A stretch of 7,530 bases of DNA from a bacterium (GCA_010027915.1 RGUG01000056.1:1-7530), one strand, 5' to 3'. Positions 1-7,197 are shown, counted from the first letter of the stretch. The notes: a model not told the origin generated them from the letters alone. A program made the numbers and translations.

Positions 1-312
1 ATGGAGGGCAATGTCTTTTCATGTCATCAAGGCGTCAATGGGGGCGTTCATACGATGACGGTTTAGGACGATCACCCATTGCGGAGGGGTGTTGGGTGTA
101 CCCCGTTGCACGCTCATGGATTGCCTGACACTATCTTCTAATGCGAAGATGGCCATTGTGGCGGTGGTGGGATGGGGGCTTAACGCCAATTCTTTTCATT
201 CGGTGAGGGCAACACAGTCCCTTAGTATGGTAATGGACGCTTTGGTTACGGTTGAATGACGACCATGAATGGCAATGTTTTTTAATCGATCAATGGCGTC
301 CGTGGCGGAGTC

Positions 313-348
313 GGGGTGCTCAACTTGCAAGGCCAATGCTTGTCATGC
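313..348 (-). repeat. internal repeat copy 1 of the solenoid ORF
   Basis: This 36-base segment matches 430-465 at 34 of 36 positions, offset by 117 bases (39 codons). On the minus strand it encodes A-stop-QALALQVEHP. The two mismatches fall in one codon, TTG here against CTA in the other copy, and both encode Leu. Confidence 0.9.
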
Positions 349-429
349 ACGAAGGGCCCTGGCGGCGACGGTTGGGTGGGGATGGAAGACGATGTGGTAA
401 ATGGTGCCCAAAGCCTCCGTGGCAATGCA

Positions 430-465
430 GGGGTGCTCAACTTGTAGGGCCAATGCTTGTCATGC
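430..465 (-). repeat. internal repeat copy 2 of the solenoid ORF
   Basis: Second copy of the 36-base direct repeat at 313-348. The offset is a multiple of three, so both copies are read in the same minus-strand frame. Each carries a TGA at the same place (460-462 here, 343-345 in copy 1). Confidence 0.9.
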
Positions 466-969
466 GGTGAAGGCAGCCGTTGTGGCGGTCGGATTGTCTA
501 GCAAGGCAATGTGTTCCAAGGCAAGGCAGACGATGGGTGCGTCCACTTGGGTATTCATCTGGATGGCGTTAACCAGGGGTTGAATGATGGGTGCTCGGCC
601 TGCGGCTTCATCAATGATCGATCTTAAAATGGTGTGGCGATGGTTGGACCTTCAACACGCCGTGATGAATGCTTGGCCCTGTGCGGTCATGATGGCGACG
701 CTGAAATGGGTGTCACGGTTCGGATGGCTTGGGTGGGTGGTGGGGTGCCCCGGTGTCCCCAATCCCATGATGTGGGCAACAATCGAATGGGGAAGGGGTC
801 TGAAACATGGCCAACAACTTTTTGAGGCATGGCGATTGGTGATGTGGGATTGAATCCATTCAGAATGGGTCGGTCGACTGGCGAGTTGAACGTGGCGTTG
901 GCTGTTGAATGGATAGGGTAGGGATGCTGATTGGATCAGAGGGACCATCTGTTGGGTGTGCCTTTCTGT

Positions 970-1329
970 CTATCTTTTTTTCTTCTTTTCTTCGCTTCAT
1001 TGACTGTTGGATGCGTATGGGTTGCGCGATCACCTTTCCCAGTGCAGGGTGGCCACTGGGTGGGTGGCCGTTGTGATAGACTTGAATTTTTTTCACTTTA
1101 TCAGGCCGGTGACCTCTTTTGAACCCAATCGCTTGGATCGGTGAATGGGCGACCCTTCAAACGACACCCCTGTTGAGTGGGAAAGGGACGAATGCTCGAT
1201 TCAAAGGCCTGTAGAGAGGGTGGTCATGGGGCTGAGGGGGGGGTGTCAGTGGGCTGCACCTCAAGATGCGATGGGGCGTTGTTGGCCCCCTCTACTCTTT
1301 TTGTTCCCTCTCGCTTATCATGCGTTACC
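970..1329. other. divergent intergenic region, no gene recognised
   Basis: This stretch lies between the minus-strand solenoid ORF and the plus-strand cluster, so promoters for both should be here, but I find no convincing -35/-10 pair. It holds an uninterrupted pyrimidine run at 973-993. It also holds a 6-bp inverted repeat, GGCCAC at 1051-1056 and GTGGCC at 1064-1069, with a 7-base loop, and a run of seven T at 1087-1093. The short ORFs that cross it encode low-complexity sequence without family features. Confidence 0.6.
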
Positions 1330-2613
1330 ATGAAAGACCGTCTGGTTGCACTGATTCGCTTGATATCCCCCTATCGTCGCCTTTTCGCTGTCCAATGGCC
1401 TCGTATTGTGGGGGGTGTCTTGTTACTGTTGCTTGGATTGGTGTGGTTGTTTCCGCCGTCTCTTCCTTTGTATGACCCTTCACAACCTGAGATCGAATTA
1501 TTGGGCGTGCGTCATCGGTTTTTTCAACGTAACCGCCTGGTATGGAGTGCCGCCATGCATCGCTTGGTGTGCCAATCGGATGAGTCGGTGTCGTTTGTTG
1601 GCTTGTCGGACGGTGTGTTTAATGGTCCTGATGGTCATACCCGCTTGATGGGGTTGCGTGCGGCCAAGGGGCGATGGGTGGTGTCAACCCAAGCCCTTGA
1701 GTTGTCTGGTAATGTGAAGGCCACCATTGTGACCACATCCCCTTCTGAGGGGTTACAAGCGGCCCCCCAGATCCCCCCGGCGTCGGCCGCTCAATGGGTG
1801 ACGATCGAATCGGACCGCATGACCCATACCCAGCACATGACCCAACTAGAAGGAAACGTATTGATTATGCGGGGTCGCGATCGTATTCGTCCCACTGGTC
1901 CGGTGGTGTTGAATAACCAGACCAACGAGGCCTATATCAATGGGTTTGTGGCCACCGTCAATGGGTTGGTGTTGTCCGGTCATCGCATGGTGGTCAATAT
2001 TGATACCGGACACGTGAGATGTGAGGGTGGAATCAAAGGCATTCGCTTGCCGTCTCCCACCCAACAAACCGATCGCCGATTGGCACACCTTGCCCAAATT
2101 GCCGCTGCCTTTGAAGCCGATCAACTGATTTCTTTGTCTCACGCCCAGCAGGAACAGGTGACCCTCTCGGGTCGCGTGGTGTTATCCCAGCCCAACCAGT
2201 CGATTCGGGCGGATATCGTGAAATGGACCCCAGACGGGGCTTCTTTTTCGGGACACGTGGTGTTTCATTCCACGTCATGGAAATGGGCGGTTTCTCCTCG
2301 CTCCCCCTCTACCACATCGCCCAACACGATGCTAAATGCCCCCATTACGATTCGGTCTGACCAGTGCCAGATGAATACGGCCACACGGGTCACCCAATGG
2401 CTGGGTCAGGTATCCCTCACACAACCCCAGTTCAGTGCGACTTGCCAAGACATGACCTGGCAAGACGATTCGAACCAACTGACCCTGATCGGCTCCGTCT
2501 CCATTCGGCGGCCCCGGACCTCTTTTTCGGCCTCGCAGGTGGTGTTGCAACTGGATTCAGATACCATGGTTGCACGGGGTGCGGTGTCAACCCGGTTGCG
2601 ATTACCCCGATGA
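1330..2613 (+). CDS. LptC-OstA (LptA-like) fusion, inner-membrane-anchored LPS transport protein
   Basis: A 427-residue protein, about twice the usual size of LptC or LptA alone. Residues 1-26 are basic and 27-42 form one membrane anchor (VLLLLLGLVWL core). The rest should be periplasmic. Residues ~53-131 look like LptC, ending in the typical beta-strand pattern STQALELSGNVKA. Residues ~157-240, ~262-315 and ~338-424 look like OstA/LptA beta-jellyroll repeats, with phrases such as LEGNVLIMRGRD, VTLSGRVVLSQ and LTLIGSVSI. In the Lpt pathway, LptC receives lipopolysaccharide from LptB2FG and passes it to the LptA bridge; a fused chain would join the two steps. I chose ATG 1330 because the membrane anchor follows at the normal distance. 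An in-frame ATG at 1177 would add 51 residues of unlikely composition. No clear Shine-Dalgarno sequence is visible. The TGA stop overlaps the next start (ATGA). The exact domain count is an inference from strand patterns. Confidence 0.75.
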   Translation: MKDRLVALIRLISPYRRLFAVQWPRIVGGVLLLLLGLVWLFPPSLPLYDPSQPEIELLGVRHRFFQRNRLVWSAAMHRLVCQSDESVSFVGLSDGVFNGPDGHTRLMGLRAAKGRWVVSTQALELSGNVKATIVTTSPSEGLQAAPQIPPASAAQWVTIESDRMTHTQHMTQLEGNVLIMRGRDRIRPTGPVVLNNQTNEAYINGFVATVNGLVLSGHRMVVNIDTGHVRCEGGIKGIRLPSPTQQTDRRLAHLAQIAAAFEADQLISLSHAQQEQVTLSGRVVLSQPNQSIRADIVKWTPDGASFSGHVVFHSTSWKWAVSPRSPSTTSPNTMLNAPITIRSDQCQMNTATRVTQWLGQVSLTQPQFSATCQDMTWQDDSNQLTLIGSVSIRRPRTSFSASQVVLQLDSDTMVARGAVSTRLRLPR

Positions 2614-3230
2614 TTGCGTGGCATGACCTTCGGATTCAACGGTCACGCTCCGTATGGGTATCCCCCCCTTCTTTTGAGTCGTCATCGCGGTACGTTCACA
2701 TCATTGGTCCGAATGGGGCTGGTAAAACCAGCTTGTTACTGGCCTTGGCACAGTTGCTGCCTTATCAGGGTGTCATCATGTGGGAACAGGTGATGATTCG
2801 TGACGATACCATGTCGTGGTTTCCCCGTATGGGTTGGTGTCCGGATACCCCCCTTTTACCCCGTCATTTGACCGTGTCATCGGCCATTCAACGGGCCATT
2901 CAATTCAAAACCAAGGGAGCTGGGCGGGCCCCATCGGCACCACCGACCCCCACCCATGACCTTATCCTGCAATTGGGCTTGCATCCGGTATGGCATGCCC
3001 CCCTTGCCTCGTTGTCTCGTGGCTATCAAAAACGGGTGGGATTGGCCATGGCCTTGGCCCATCAACCTGTTTGTGTATTGCTTGACGAGCCCACCCTCGG
3101 GTTGGATGAAGGGTCACGGGAGGTGATGCGGCAAGTGTGCCTTGACCATCCCACGATTCAATGGGTGGTGGCCACCCATCGGGTGGCGGATTTTCCCTTG
3201 CCGGGTGAGGTGGTGGCATTGTCGGCATGA
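2610..3230 (+). CDS. Gld-type (CcmA/GldA-like) ABC transporter ATP-binding protein, short
   Basis: A 206-residue ABC ATPase. Walker A is GPNGAGKT at 33-40, the signature LSRGYQKR at 135-142, Walker B VCVLLDE at 154-160 followed by PTLGLD, and the H-loop His is at 190. The LSRGYQKRVGLA form of the signature is typical of GldA-like ATPases rather than LptB, whose usual form is LSGGERRR. The Q-loop region reads MGWCPDTPLL, matching the GldA form in which a Pro-acidic pair replaces the usual Gln. GldA-like proteins are commonly about 300 residues; this one lacks the C-terminal extension and ends soon after the H-loop. It should power the membrane protein encoded next. The start ATG 2610 overlaps the upstream stop by 4 bases, suggesting translational coupling. 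A longer reading from 2364 lies inside the preceding gene in another frame and is rejected. Confidence 0.9.
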   Translation: MIAWHDLRIQRSRSVWVSPPSFESSSRYVHIIGPNGAGKTSLLLALAQLLPYQGVIMWEQVMIRDDTMSWFPRMGWCPDTPLLPRHLTVSSAIQRAIQFKTKGAGRAPSAPPTPTHDLILQLGLHPVWHAPLASLSRGYQKRVGLAMALAHQPVCVLLDEPTLGLDEGSREVMRQVCLDHPTIQWVVATHRVADFPLPGEVVALSA

Positions 3231-5014
3231 GTGCCTTGTGGCGTTGGGAATGGGCGTATTGGTCACGGTCTTGGGTCCCCCCGGCTACCCTTTTCATTTT
3301 GGGCGGGGTGGCCTTGATATGGGGGCTTGTGTCGTGGGTGATGGGCCGTGTGGCGTGGCCTTCTGTGTTGACCACGTGGGTTTTTTTGTTGCTTCCCCTA
3401 TCGGTGGTCGATCCCATTCGCCGGGTGACATCCCCCGATTTCGATTCTTATCGGCTGAGTGCGTTTTCGTCGCTTCAATTGGTGATGGGCCTATGGGCAT
3501 CCCATGTGCTGGCCCTTTCATTGTGTATCCAACCCCTTTTGGGCTGGATGTGGCTTGAACAAGCCCCTTTTTGGGTGGTCCAAATGACCTTGGTCGGTGC
3601 CATTGCCTGGGGGACGGCCTGTGGCCTTATGGTGGGGCTTTGGATCCCGTCGACCCATCGGGCCTTGGTGACGGCCTGTGGCGTTTTGTTGCTGGCTTGG
3701 TTATGGTCCGCGATTGCCCCGCTGATTCCTTGGGGAATCGTTCGTGAATGGGGATTGGTGTCTCATTTGTATTGGCCCCAATGGCGGGTGTTGGCCACCT
3801 CCGATGGGTGGTTTTGGGCTAGCGGGTCTTTGATAGGGTGTGTGATGGCCTGGATGCGATTGGGTTCGCAACGCGAAAAAAACCACTGGGTGCCCATGGT
3901 CGGTGCCAGCGTCATAGGTGGGATGGTGTGTGTGGGGGCCATTCCTTCCGAACGGTGGCCCCTATGGCTTGACCATCCTTTGCCACGTGTGACCTTGCCC
4001 CCTTGTGAGTCCCACTGGGTTGCCCGCCACGGTACCATGCGGTTTGCGGCGGCCCGTGTGGCCCAACAGGCCATCAAAGGGGCCCGCATTCGGGTTGTGG
4101 ACCCGTCCACTTTGTATCGGCTTTCCCCGCAAGACACCCCTGATTTTCAACCCCAAGCCCTTCAGGAAGGGGACATGGTGGTGCGGTGTCCGGGTGAGGG
4201 GGTTCGTACCCATCGCCTGGGCTCACTTGCTGCGGATACCCCTGTGATGTGGTGGTTGTCCATGCAGGCGTTAACCATGCCGTCTCGAATTAACCGCATC
4301 CAATGGGTGGGGGCCCCGCCATCGCCCGTGGTGCAGGCACGGCTTCGGACTGTGCATGAACTGGCCGGTGGAGAGTTGGGCTCGCCTACTCCCACCCATT
4401 GGGTGAGTGTGGCCCCCACGCAGTCGATGGATGCCCATACTGAACAAACCATCCTCGATGCGGTGGCAGCGGGGGCCCGCTTTACCCTGTTGCTAGGTCC
4501 CCACACACCCTTGCCTCCTCGTATTCGTTCATGGGGATTGCAGGCCCCTTTTCCCTATCTGCGGTGTCCGCAAGAAACGGGGTCTGATGCGTGTCGGTCT
4601 GAGTCGTCATGGCTACCCTTACGGGGGTTGTTGTTTCCGTCCCCCCGGGCCTTGGTTGCATCACCCAATGGTCGCTTTGTTCCCTTTTTGATGACCCCCC
4701 CTACGGCTTGGCCGACGGTTTCGGCCGTCCCCCCGTATCGTCCCTCCGCTTTGCCTGATGCCTATCCGTTGGGACTCAGGGCCACGTGGGGTAAAGGGGA
4801 TGTGGTGGTCTTGGCCAGTGCCGATTGGCTGACCGATGTGGCCCTTGATCACCCATCGGTGGTGTTGTGGTGGTGGTTGGTGGGGAGTCCGTTATGGCAG
4901 GTAAGGGTGCCGGTCTCCCCGGTGCCCTCAATTCAACAGGGGGTGTTATGGATGGGTTTGGGGTTAATAGGAGGCATGGTATGTTGGATCGTCTCACGTC
5001 GTTTTGGCCGGTGA
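3227..5014 (+). CDS. GldF-GldG fusion: ABC-2-type permease joined to a Gld-type extracytoplasmic domain
   Basis: A 595-residue protein. Residues 1-210 contain about six hydrophobic segments (roughly 19-40, 47-63, 83-106, 115-139, 145-168, 195-211), like a GldF/ABC-2 permease. Residues 222-240 form a further segment that starts the GldG-like part. A large extracytoplasmic domain spans ~241-570 and a last membrane helix lies at 573-590. GldG-like features are LDAVAAGARFTLLLGP near 410-425 and KGDVVVLASADWLTD at 523-537, followed by a hydrophobic stretch. GldF and GldG are usually two genes; here one chain holds both. It presumably assembles with the upstream ATPase into an exporter; the substrate is not known for most members of this family. 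It is very Trp-rich (43 of 595, all TGG). ATG 3227 overlaps the ATPase stop by 4 bases, and its own TGA stop lies 34 bases inside the next gene. Confidence 0.82.
   Translation: MSALWRWEWAYWSRSWVPPATLFILGGVALIWGLVSWVMGRVAWPSVLTTWVFLLLPLSVVDPIRRVTSPDFDSYRLSAFSSLQLVMGLWASHVLALSLCIQPLLGWMWLEQAPFWVVQMTLVGAIAWGTACGLMVGLWIPSTHRALVTACGVLLLAWLWSAIAPLIPWGIVREWGLVSHLYWPQWRVLATSDGWFWASGSLIGCVMAWMRLGSQREKNHWVPMVGASVIGGMVCVGAIPSERWPLWLDHPLPRVTLPPCESHWVARHGTMRFAAARVAQQAIKGARIRVVDPSTLYRLSPQDTPDFQPQALQEGDMVVRCPGEGVRTHRLGSLAADTPVMWWLSMQALTMPSRINRIQWVGAPPSPVVQARLRTVHELAGGELGSPTPTHWVSVAPTQSMDAHTEQTILDAVAAGARFTLLLGPHTPLPPRIRSWGLQAPFPYLRCPQETGSDACRSESSWLPLRGLLFPSPRALVASPNGRFVPFLMTPPTAWPTVSAVPPYRPSALPDAYPLGLRATWGKGDVVVLASADWLTDVALDHPSVVLWWWLVGSPLWQVRVPVSPVPSIQQGVLWMGLGLIGGMVCWIVSRRFGR
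4969..4974 (+). promoter_or_regulatory. Shine-Dalgarno AGGAGG for the DUF4340 gene
   Basis: A perfect AGGAGG ends 6 bases before ATG 4981 and lies inside the end of the GldF-GldG gene. It decides the start: the upstream in-frame ATG at 4867 would lie deep within the permease gene, and the nearby ATG at 4976 is in the permease frame. It is the only strong ribosome binding site I see in the cluster; the 4-base overlapping starts have none and probably rely on coupling. Confidence 0.85.
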
Positions 5015-6249
5015 TTCGGTATTGGGGGCTCCCCGTTCTGATGGCGCTGACCTGCTTTTTTTTGGCGACTTATATTCGTCATACCTTGCGCGACCCCATG
5101 CTGACGTTGGCCAAACCCGATGCGGTTCGCTCGATTCGGGTGCAATCGACCACGCCCCCGTTGTCTTATACGGTGTCCTATCAACCCAACCCCACGGTAT
5201 CGCCTGCCTTGCCACTGCCGCTGGACCCAGCATTGGTCGACGAATGGCTGGCTTCTGTGGTGTCATTTCCGGTTTCGCGTTCGTTGCCCCGTGCCGAAAG
5301 TCGGGACCGGCTGGCGACCATTGAAATCATCACCCGACAGGGACAACATACCATTCACATTGGGGCACAACGCGTCGATATGCAAACGGACATTGTGGTT
5401 GATGGGCGGGCGTATTTGGTTCCAACTGCCACGGCGTTACGCTGGTTGGTTCATCCCCGCACCTGGGTGGATCGCCAACTGAATCGTCACCAGCAACCCG
5501 AAAACGCCAGCTGGGTGACGGTGTCCGTCTCACCGCCGCATGCCCTTGAGACGGCATCGACCGTGTCACTGATCCGGCGACCCTTAACGGGGTGGTGGTG
5601 TACGGCCGACCAATGGGTAGACCCCGATCGGGTGATGGGGGTATTGCGGTTGATGGCCGGGGTGTCGGTGGGCGATATTCGTCCCTCCGGCTCCGATTGG
5701 GATGCGACCTTTCGTATTCAACTGGCGGAGGGCCAGTGGGTATTCGGGCTTCAATGGCCCCAAACCATTTGGCAAGCATTACCCGATCACACATGGGGAC
5801 AACTCACACCCGTCTTTGCCAACATGCTACTTCGCTTAATGGCACGTCCCCTTCCTGATTACCCATTGAGGCTCACGAATCAACGGGCGTTTCAGGTGCT
5901 AGTGGTGGGCAATCAGACCCATCGCAGTGTGTATAACCGGGCTCCCTCGGGGCATTGGTTGGATACACTGGGAACCAATCAATCGGTAGTGGTGCAATCA
6001 TTCTTGGATCGTATGGGTCAATTGCAAGTGGCCTCACCGTCGGTGGTGACGGTGCCACGGGCGATCCAACTCACGCTGAAATCCCCCACGCAATCCGAAA
6101 CCATTTGGTTTGATCGCTCGGCACAAGGTTGGCGGGTTCGCCTCTCGGATGGCCCATCGGTATGGGTGATGGATGAGGGACACCTTTTGCTGACCACCAT
6201 GTTGCGTTTGACGGGTGCCGGTGCACGCTCATATAATGCCACCCCATGA
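4981..6249 (+). CDS. DUF4340 domain membrane-anchored protein of the Gld-type ABC module
   Basis: A 422-residue protein. Residues ~12-31 form a single N-terminal membrane anchor and the rest should be extracytoplasmic. Residues ~45-170 fit the DUF4340 pattern: a strand that begins SIRVQ, a helix DEWLASVVSFPVSR, strands with IEIITRQGQHTIHIGAQ, then AYLVPT and the closing HPRTWVDRQL. A second, weaker copy may cover ~320-400 (FQVLVVGNQTHRSVYNR onward). DUF4340 proteins are typically encoded next to GldF/GldG-type genes, as here, and are thought to work with the exporter; no biochemical activity is established for this one. It overlaps the permease gene by 34 bases and ends in TGA within the ATGA that starts prs. 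Confidence 0.82.
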   Translation: MLDRLTSFWPVIRYWGLPVLMALTCFFLATYIRHTLRDPMLTLAKPDAVRSIRVQSTTPPLSYTVSYQPNPTVSPALPLPLDPALVDEWLASVVSFPVSRSLPRAESRDRLATIEIITRQGQHTIHIGAQRVDMQTDIVVDGRAYLVPTATALRWLVHPRTWVDRQLNRHQQPENASWVTVSVSPPHALETASTVSLIRRPLTGWWCTADQWVDPDRVMGVLRLMAGVSVGDIRPSGSDWDATFRIQLAEGQWVFGLQWPQTIWQALPDHTWGQLTPVFANMLLRLMARPLPDYPLRLTNQRAFQVLVVGNQTHRSVYNRAPSGHWLDTLGTNQSVVVQSFLDRMGQLQVASPSVVTVPRAIQLTLKSPTQSETIWFDRSAQGWRVRLSDGPSVWVMDEGHLLLTTMLRLTGAGARSYNATP

Positions 6250-7193
6250 GTAAACGCTCTCCTCTTTTGTTGGTATCAGGTTCCTCCCATCCCGCCTTGT
6301 CTCACGCCGTGGCAGCTGAGTTGGACGTGCCCTTGGGCAAATTGTCTGCGTCTCGGTTTAGTTGCGGTGAAACCTATGTGAGGGTCGACGAATCCATTCG
6401 GGGTGAAGAAGTGTATGTGATACAAACCATAGCCACCCAGCCCAACGATGATTACATGGAATTGTTTTTGCTGATGGATGCCCTCAAACGGGCGTCTGCT
6501 TCGGCCATTCATGTGGTCGTTCCTCACTTTGGGTATGCCCGTCAGGACAAAAAGTCAGCCCCTCGGGAACCCATTTCTGCACGGGTGATGGCCGACTTGT
6601 TGTCAGCGGTGGGCTTTGACCGATTGATTACGGTTGATTTGCATGCCGATCAGATCCAAGGCTTCTTTTCTCGTCCTGTCGATCATTTAACGGCTTTGCC
6701 GCTTTTTATTCATTATTTTTCTCACAAACAATTACCCGATTTGGTGGTGGTGGCCCCCGATGCGGGACGTGCCAAATTTGCCAAAAAACTCAGCGACCGA
6801 TTGGGTGCCGAATTGGGGATTATGCACAAAACCCGCCCTTCCCACAATGTGGCAGAAATCGTCAACATTGTGGGTGATGTGCGAGGTAAGACCGTGTTGT
6901 TGGTCGATGATATGGTCGACACAGGTGGATCGGTTACTTCTGGTATTGAGGCCCTTCGTCAACATGGGTGTAACCGGGATATTTATTTGGCCACCACCCA
7001 CCCTGTGTTTTCGGGGCCAGCGGTGAATCGACTGGCGGGGGCGGGGTTCAAAGAAGTGGTGGTGACGGATACCATTCCGGTGCCTGAGAGCAAGCGATTT
7101 AATGGTCTTACCATCTTGCCCATCGCCCCCTTATTGGCCCAGGCCATCTTGGCCAATCACGAGCACCGGTCGATTAGCAGCTTGTATCAATAA
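6246..7193 (+). CDS. prs: ribose-phosphate pyrophosphokinase (PRPP synthetase, class I)
   Basis: A 315-residue protein of the expected length. It makes PRPP from ribose 5-phosphate and ATP in the cytoplasm, feeding purine, pyrimidine, histidine, tryptophan and NAD synthesis. Visible family landmarks are RQDKK at 99-103, PISARVMADLL at 109-119, the catalytic His in DLHADQIQGFF (His133), PDAGRAKFAKKL at 171-182, the flexible-loop Lys and Arg in HKTRPSHNVAE (Lys195, Arg197), and the PRPP loop VLLVDDMVDTGGS at 217-229. The ATP-site motif usually written FSDGE reads FSCGE here (Cys40). The start ATG overlaps the DUF4340 stop by 4 bases, so prs appears to be co-transcribed and translationally coupled with the exporter genes. 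It contains no Trp and ends in TAA, unlike its neighbours. Confidence 0.97.
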   Translation: MSKRSPLLLVSGSSHPALSHAVAAELDVPLGKLSASRFSCGETYVRVDESIRGEEVYVIQTIATQPNDDYMELFLLMDALKRASASAIHVVVPHFGYARQDKKSAPREPISARVMADLLSAVGFDRLITVDLHADQIQGFFSRPVDHLTALPLFIHYFSHKQLPDLVVVAPDAGRAKFAKKLSDRLGAELGIMHKTRPSHNVAEIVNIVGDVRGKTVLLVDDMVDTGGSVTSGIEALRQHGCNRDIYLATTHPVFSGPAVNRLAGAGFKEVVVTDTIPVPESKRFNGLTILPIAPLLAQAILANHEHRSISSLYQ

Positions 7194-7197
7194 CCCC

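Larger units (their letters stand above)
1..969 (-). pseudogene. alpha-solenoid (HEAT/ARM-like) repeat ORF interrupted by five in-frame TGA codons; partial at left edge
   Basis: Reading the minus strand in the frame whose codons end at 1, 4, 7 and so on, there is no TAA, TAG or frameshift from the TAG at 970-972 to the left edge. The only interruptions are TGA at 652-654, 460-462, 343-345, 196-198 and 19-21. The translation shows helical repeats of about 19-20 residues with the pattern A-[LFI]-x-x-Z-[QKE]-x-[LI]-A-L, often preceded by HP or NP. Z is TGA in four repeats and Leu or Ile in four others. A stretch near 480-600 resembles ARM repeats (IIQPLVNAIQ, then CLALEHIAL). The likely start is ATG at 946-948, with a weak AGAAAGG 12 bases upstream. 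Solenoids of this type usually bind proteins; no partner can be inferred. The N-terminal ~98 codons show weaker repeat character. I filed it as a pseudogene because the neighbouring genes use TGA as stop, but readthrough or recoding fits the sequence at least as well. That the frame is or was coding I hold at about 0.65. Confidence 0.55.

Noticed and set aside
1..660. CRISPR array or non-coding minisatellite
   Set aside because: Only one pair of near-identical 36-base units exists. Unit spacing is irregular (117, 147 and 177 bases between TGA-bearing repeats), and similarity elsewhere is at the protein level rather than the DNA level.
252..853. Plus-strand ORFs of 60-89 codons over the left region
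   Set aside because: They encode Trp/Gly/Arg-rich low-complexity sequence with no family pattern and lie opposite the solenoid frame, which has clear helical periodicity.
1..969. Whole-genome use of code 4 (TGA = Trp)
   Set aside because: All other genes here use only TGG for Trp and four terminate at TGA in overlapping junctions.
1000..1028. TTGACT at 1000-1005 as a sigma70 -35 box
   Set aside because: No acceptable -10 hexamer lies 16-18 bases downstream (the sequence there is TGCGCG-like).
1051..1093. Hairpin GGCCAC/GTGGCC followed by seven T, as a rho-independent terminator
   Set aside because: The stem is only 6 bp and the T run begins 17 bases after it, too far for an intrinsic terminator. 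The nearest plus-strand gene starts downstream of it.
860..1096. Minus-strand 78-codon basic ORF
   Set aside because: It is Lys/Pro/Ser-rich from the pyrimidine tract, shows no domain pattern, and overlaps the solenoid ORF in another frame.
1177..1329. 51-codon N-terminal extension of the LptC-OstA gene
   Set aside because: Its Gly/Cys-rich sequence is unlike a leader, and it would place the membrane anchor about 75 residues in. ATG 1330 gives a normal anchor position.
3294..6242. Many minus-strand ORFs of 60-154 codons opposite the cluster
   Set aside because: They are Pro/Arg/His-rich shadows of the conserved plus-strand genes with no independent support.
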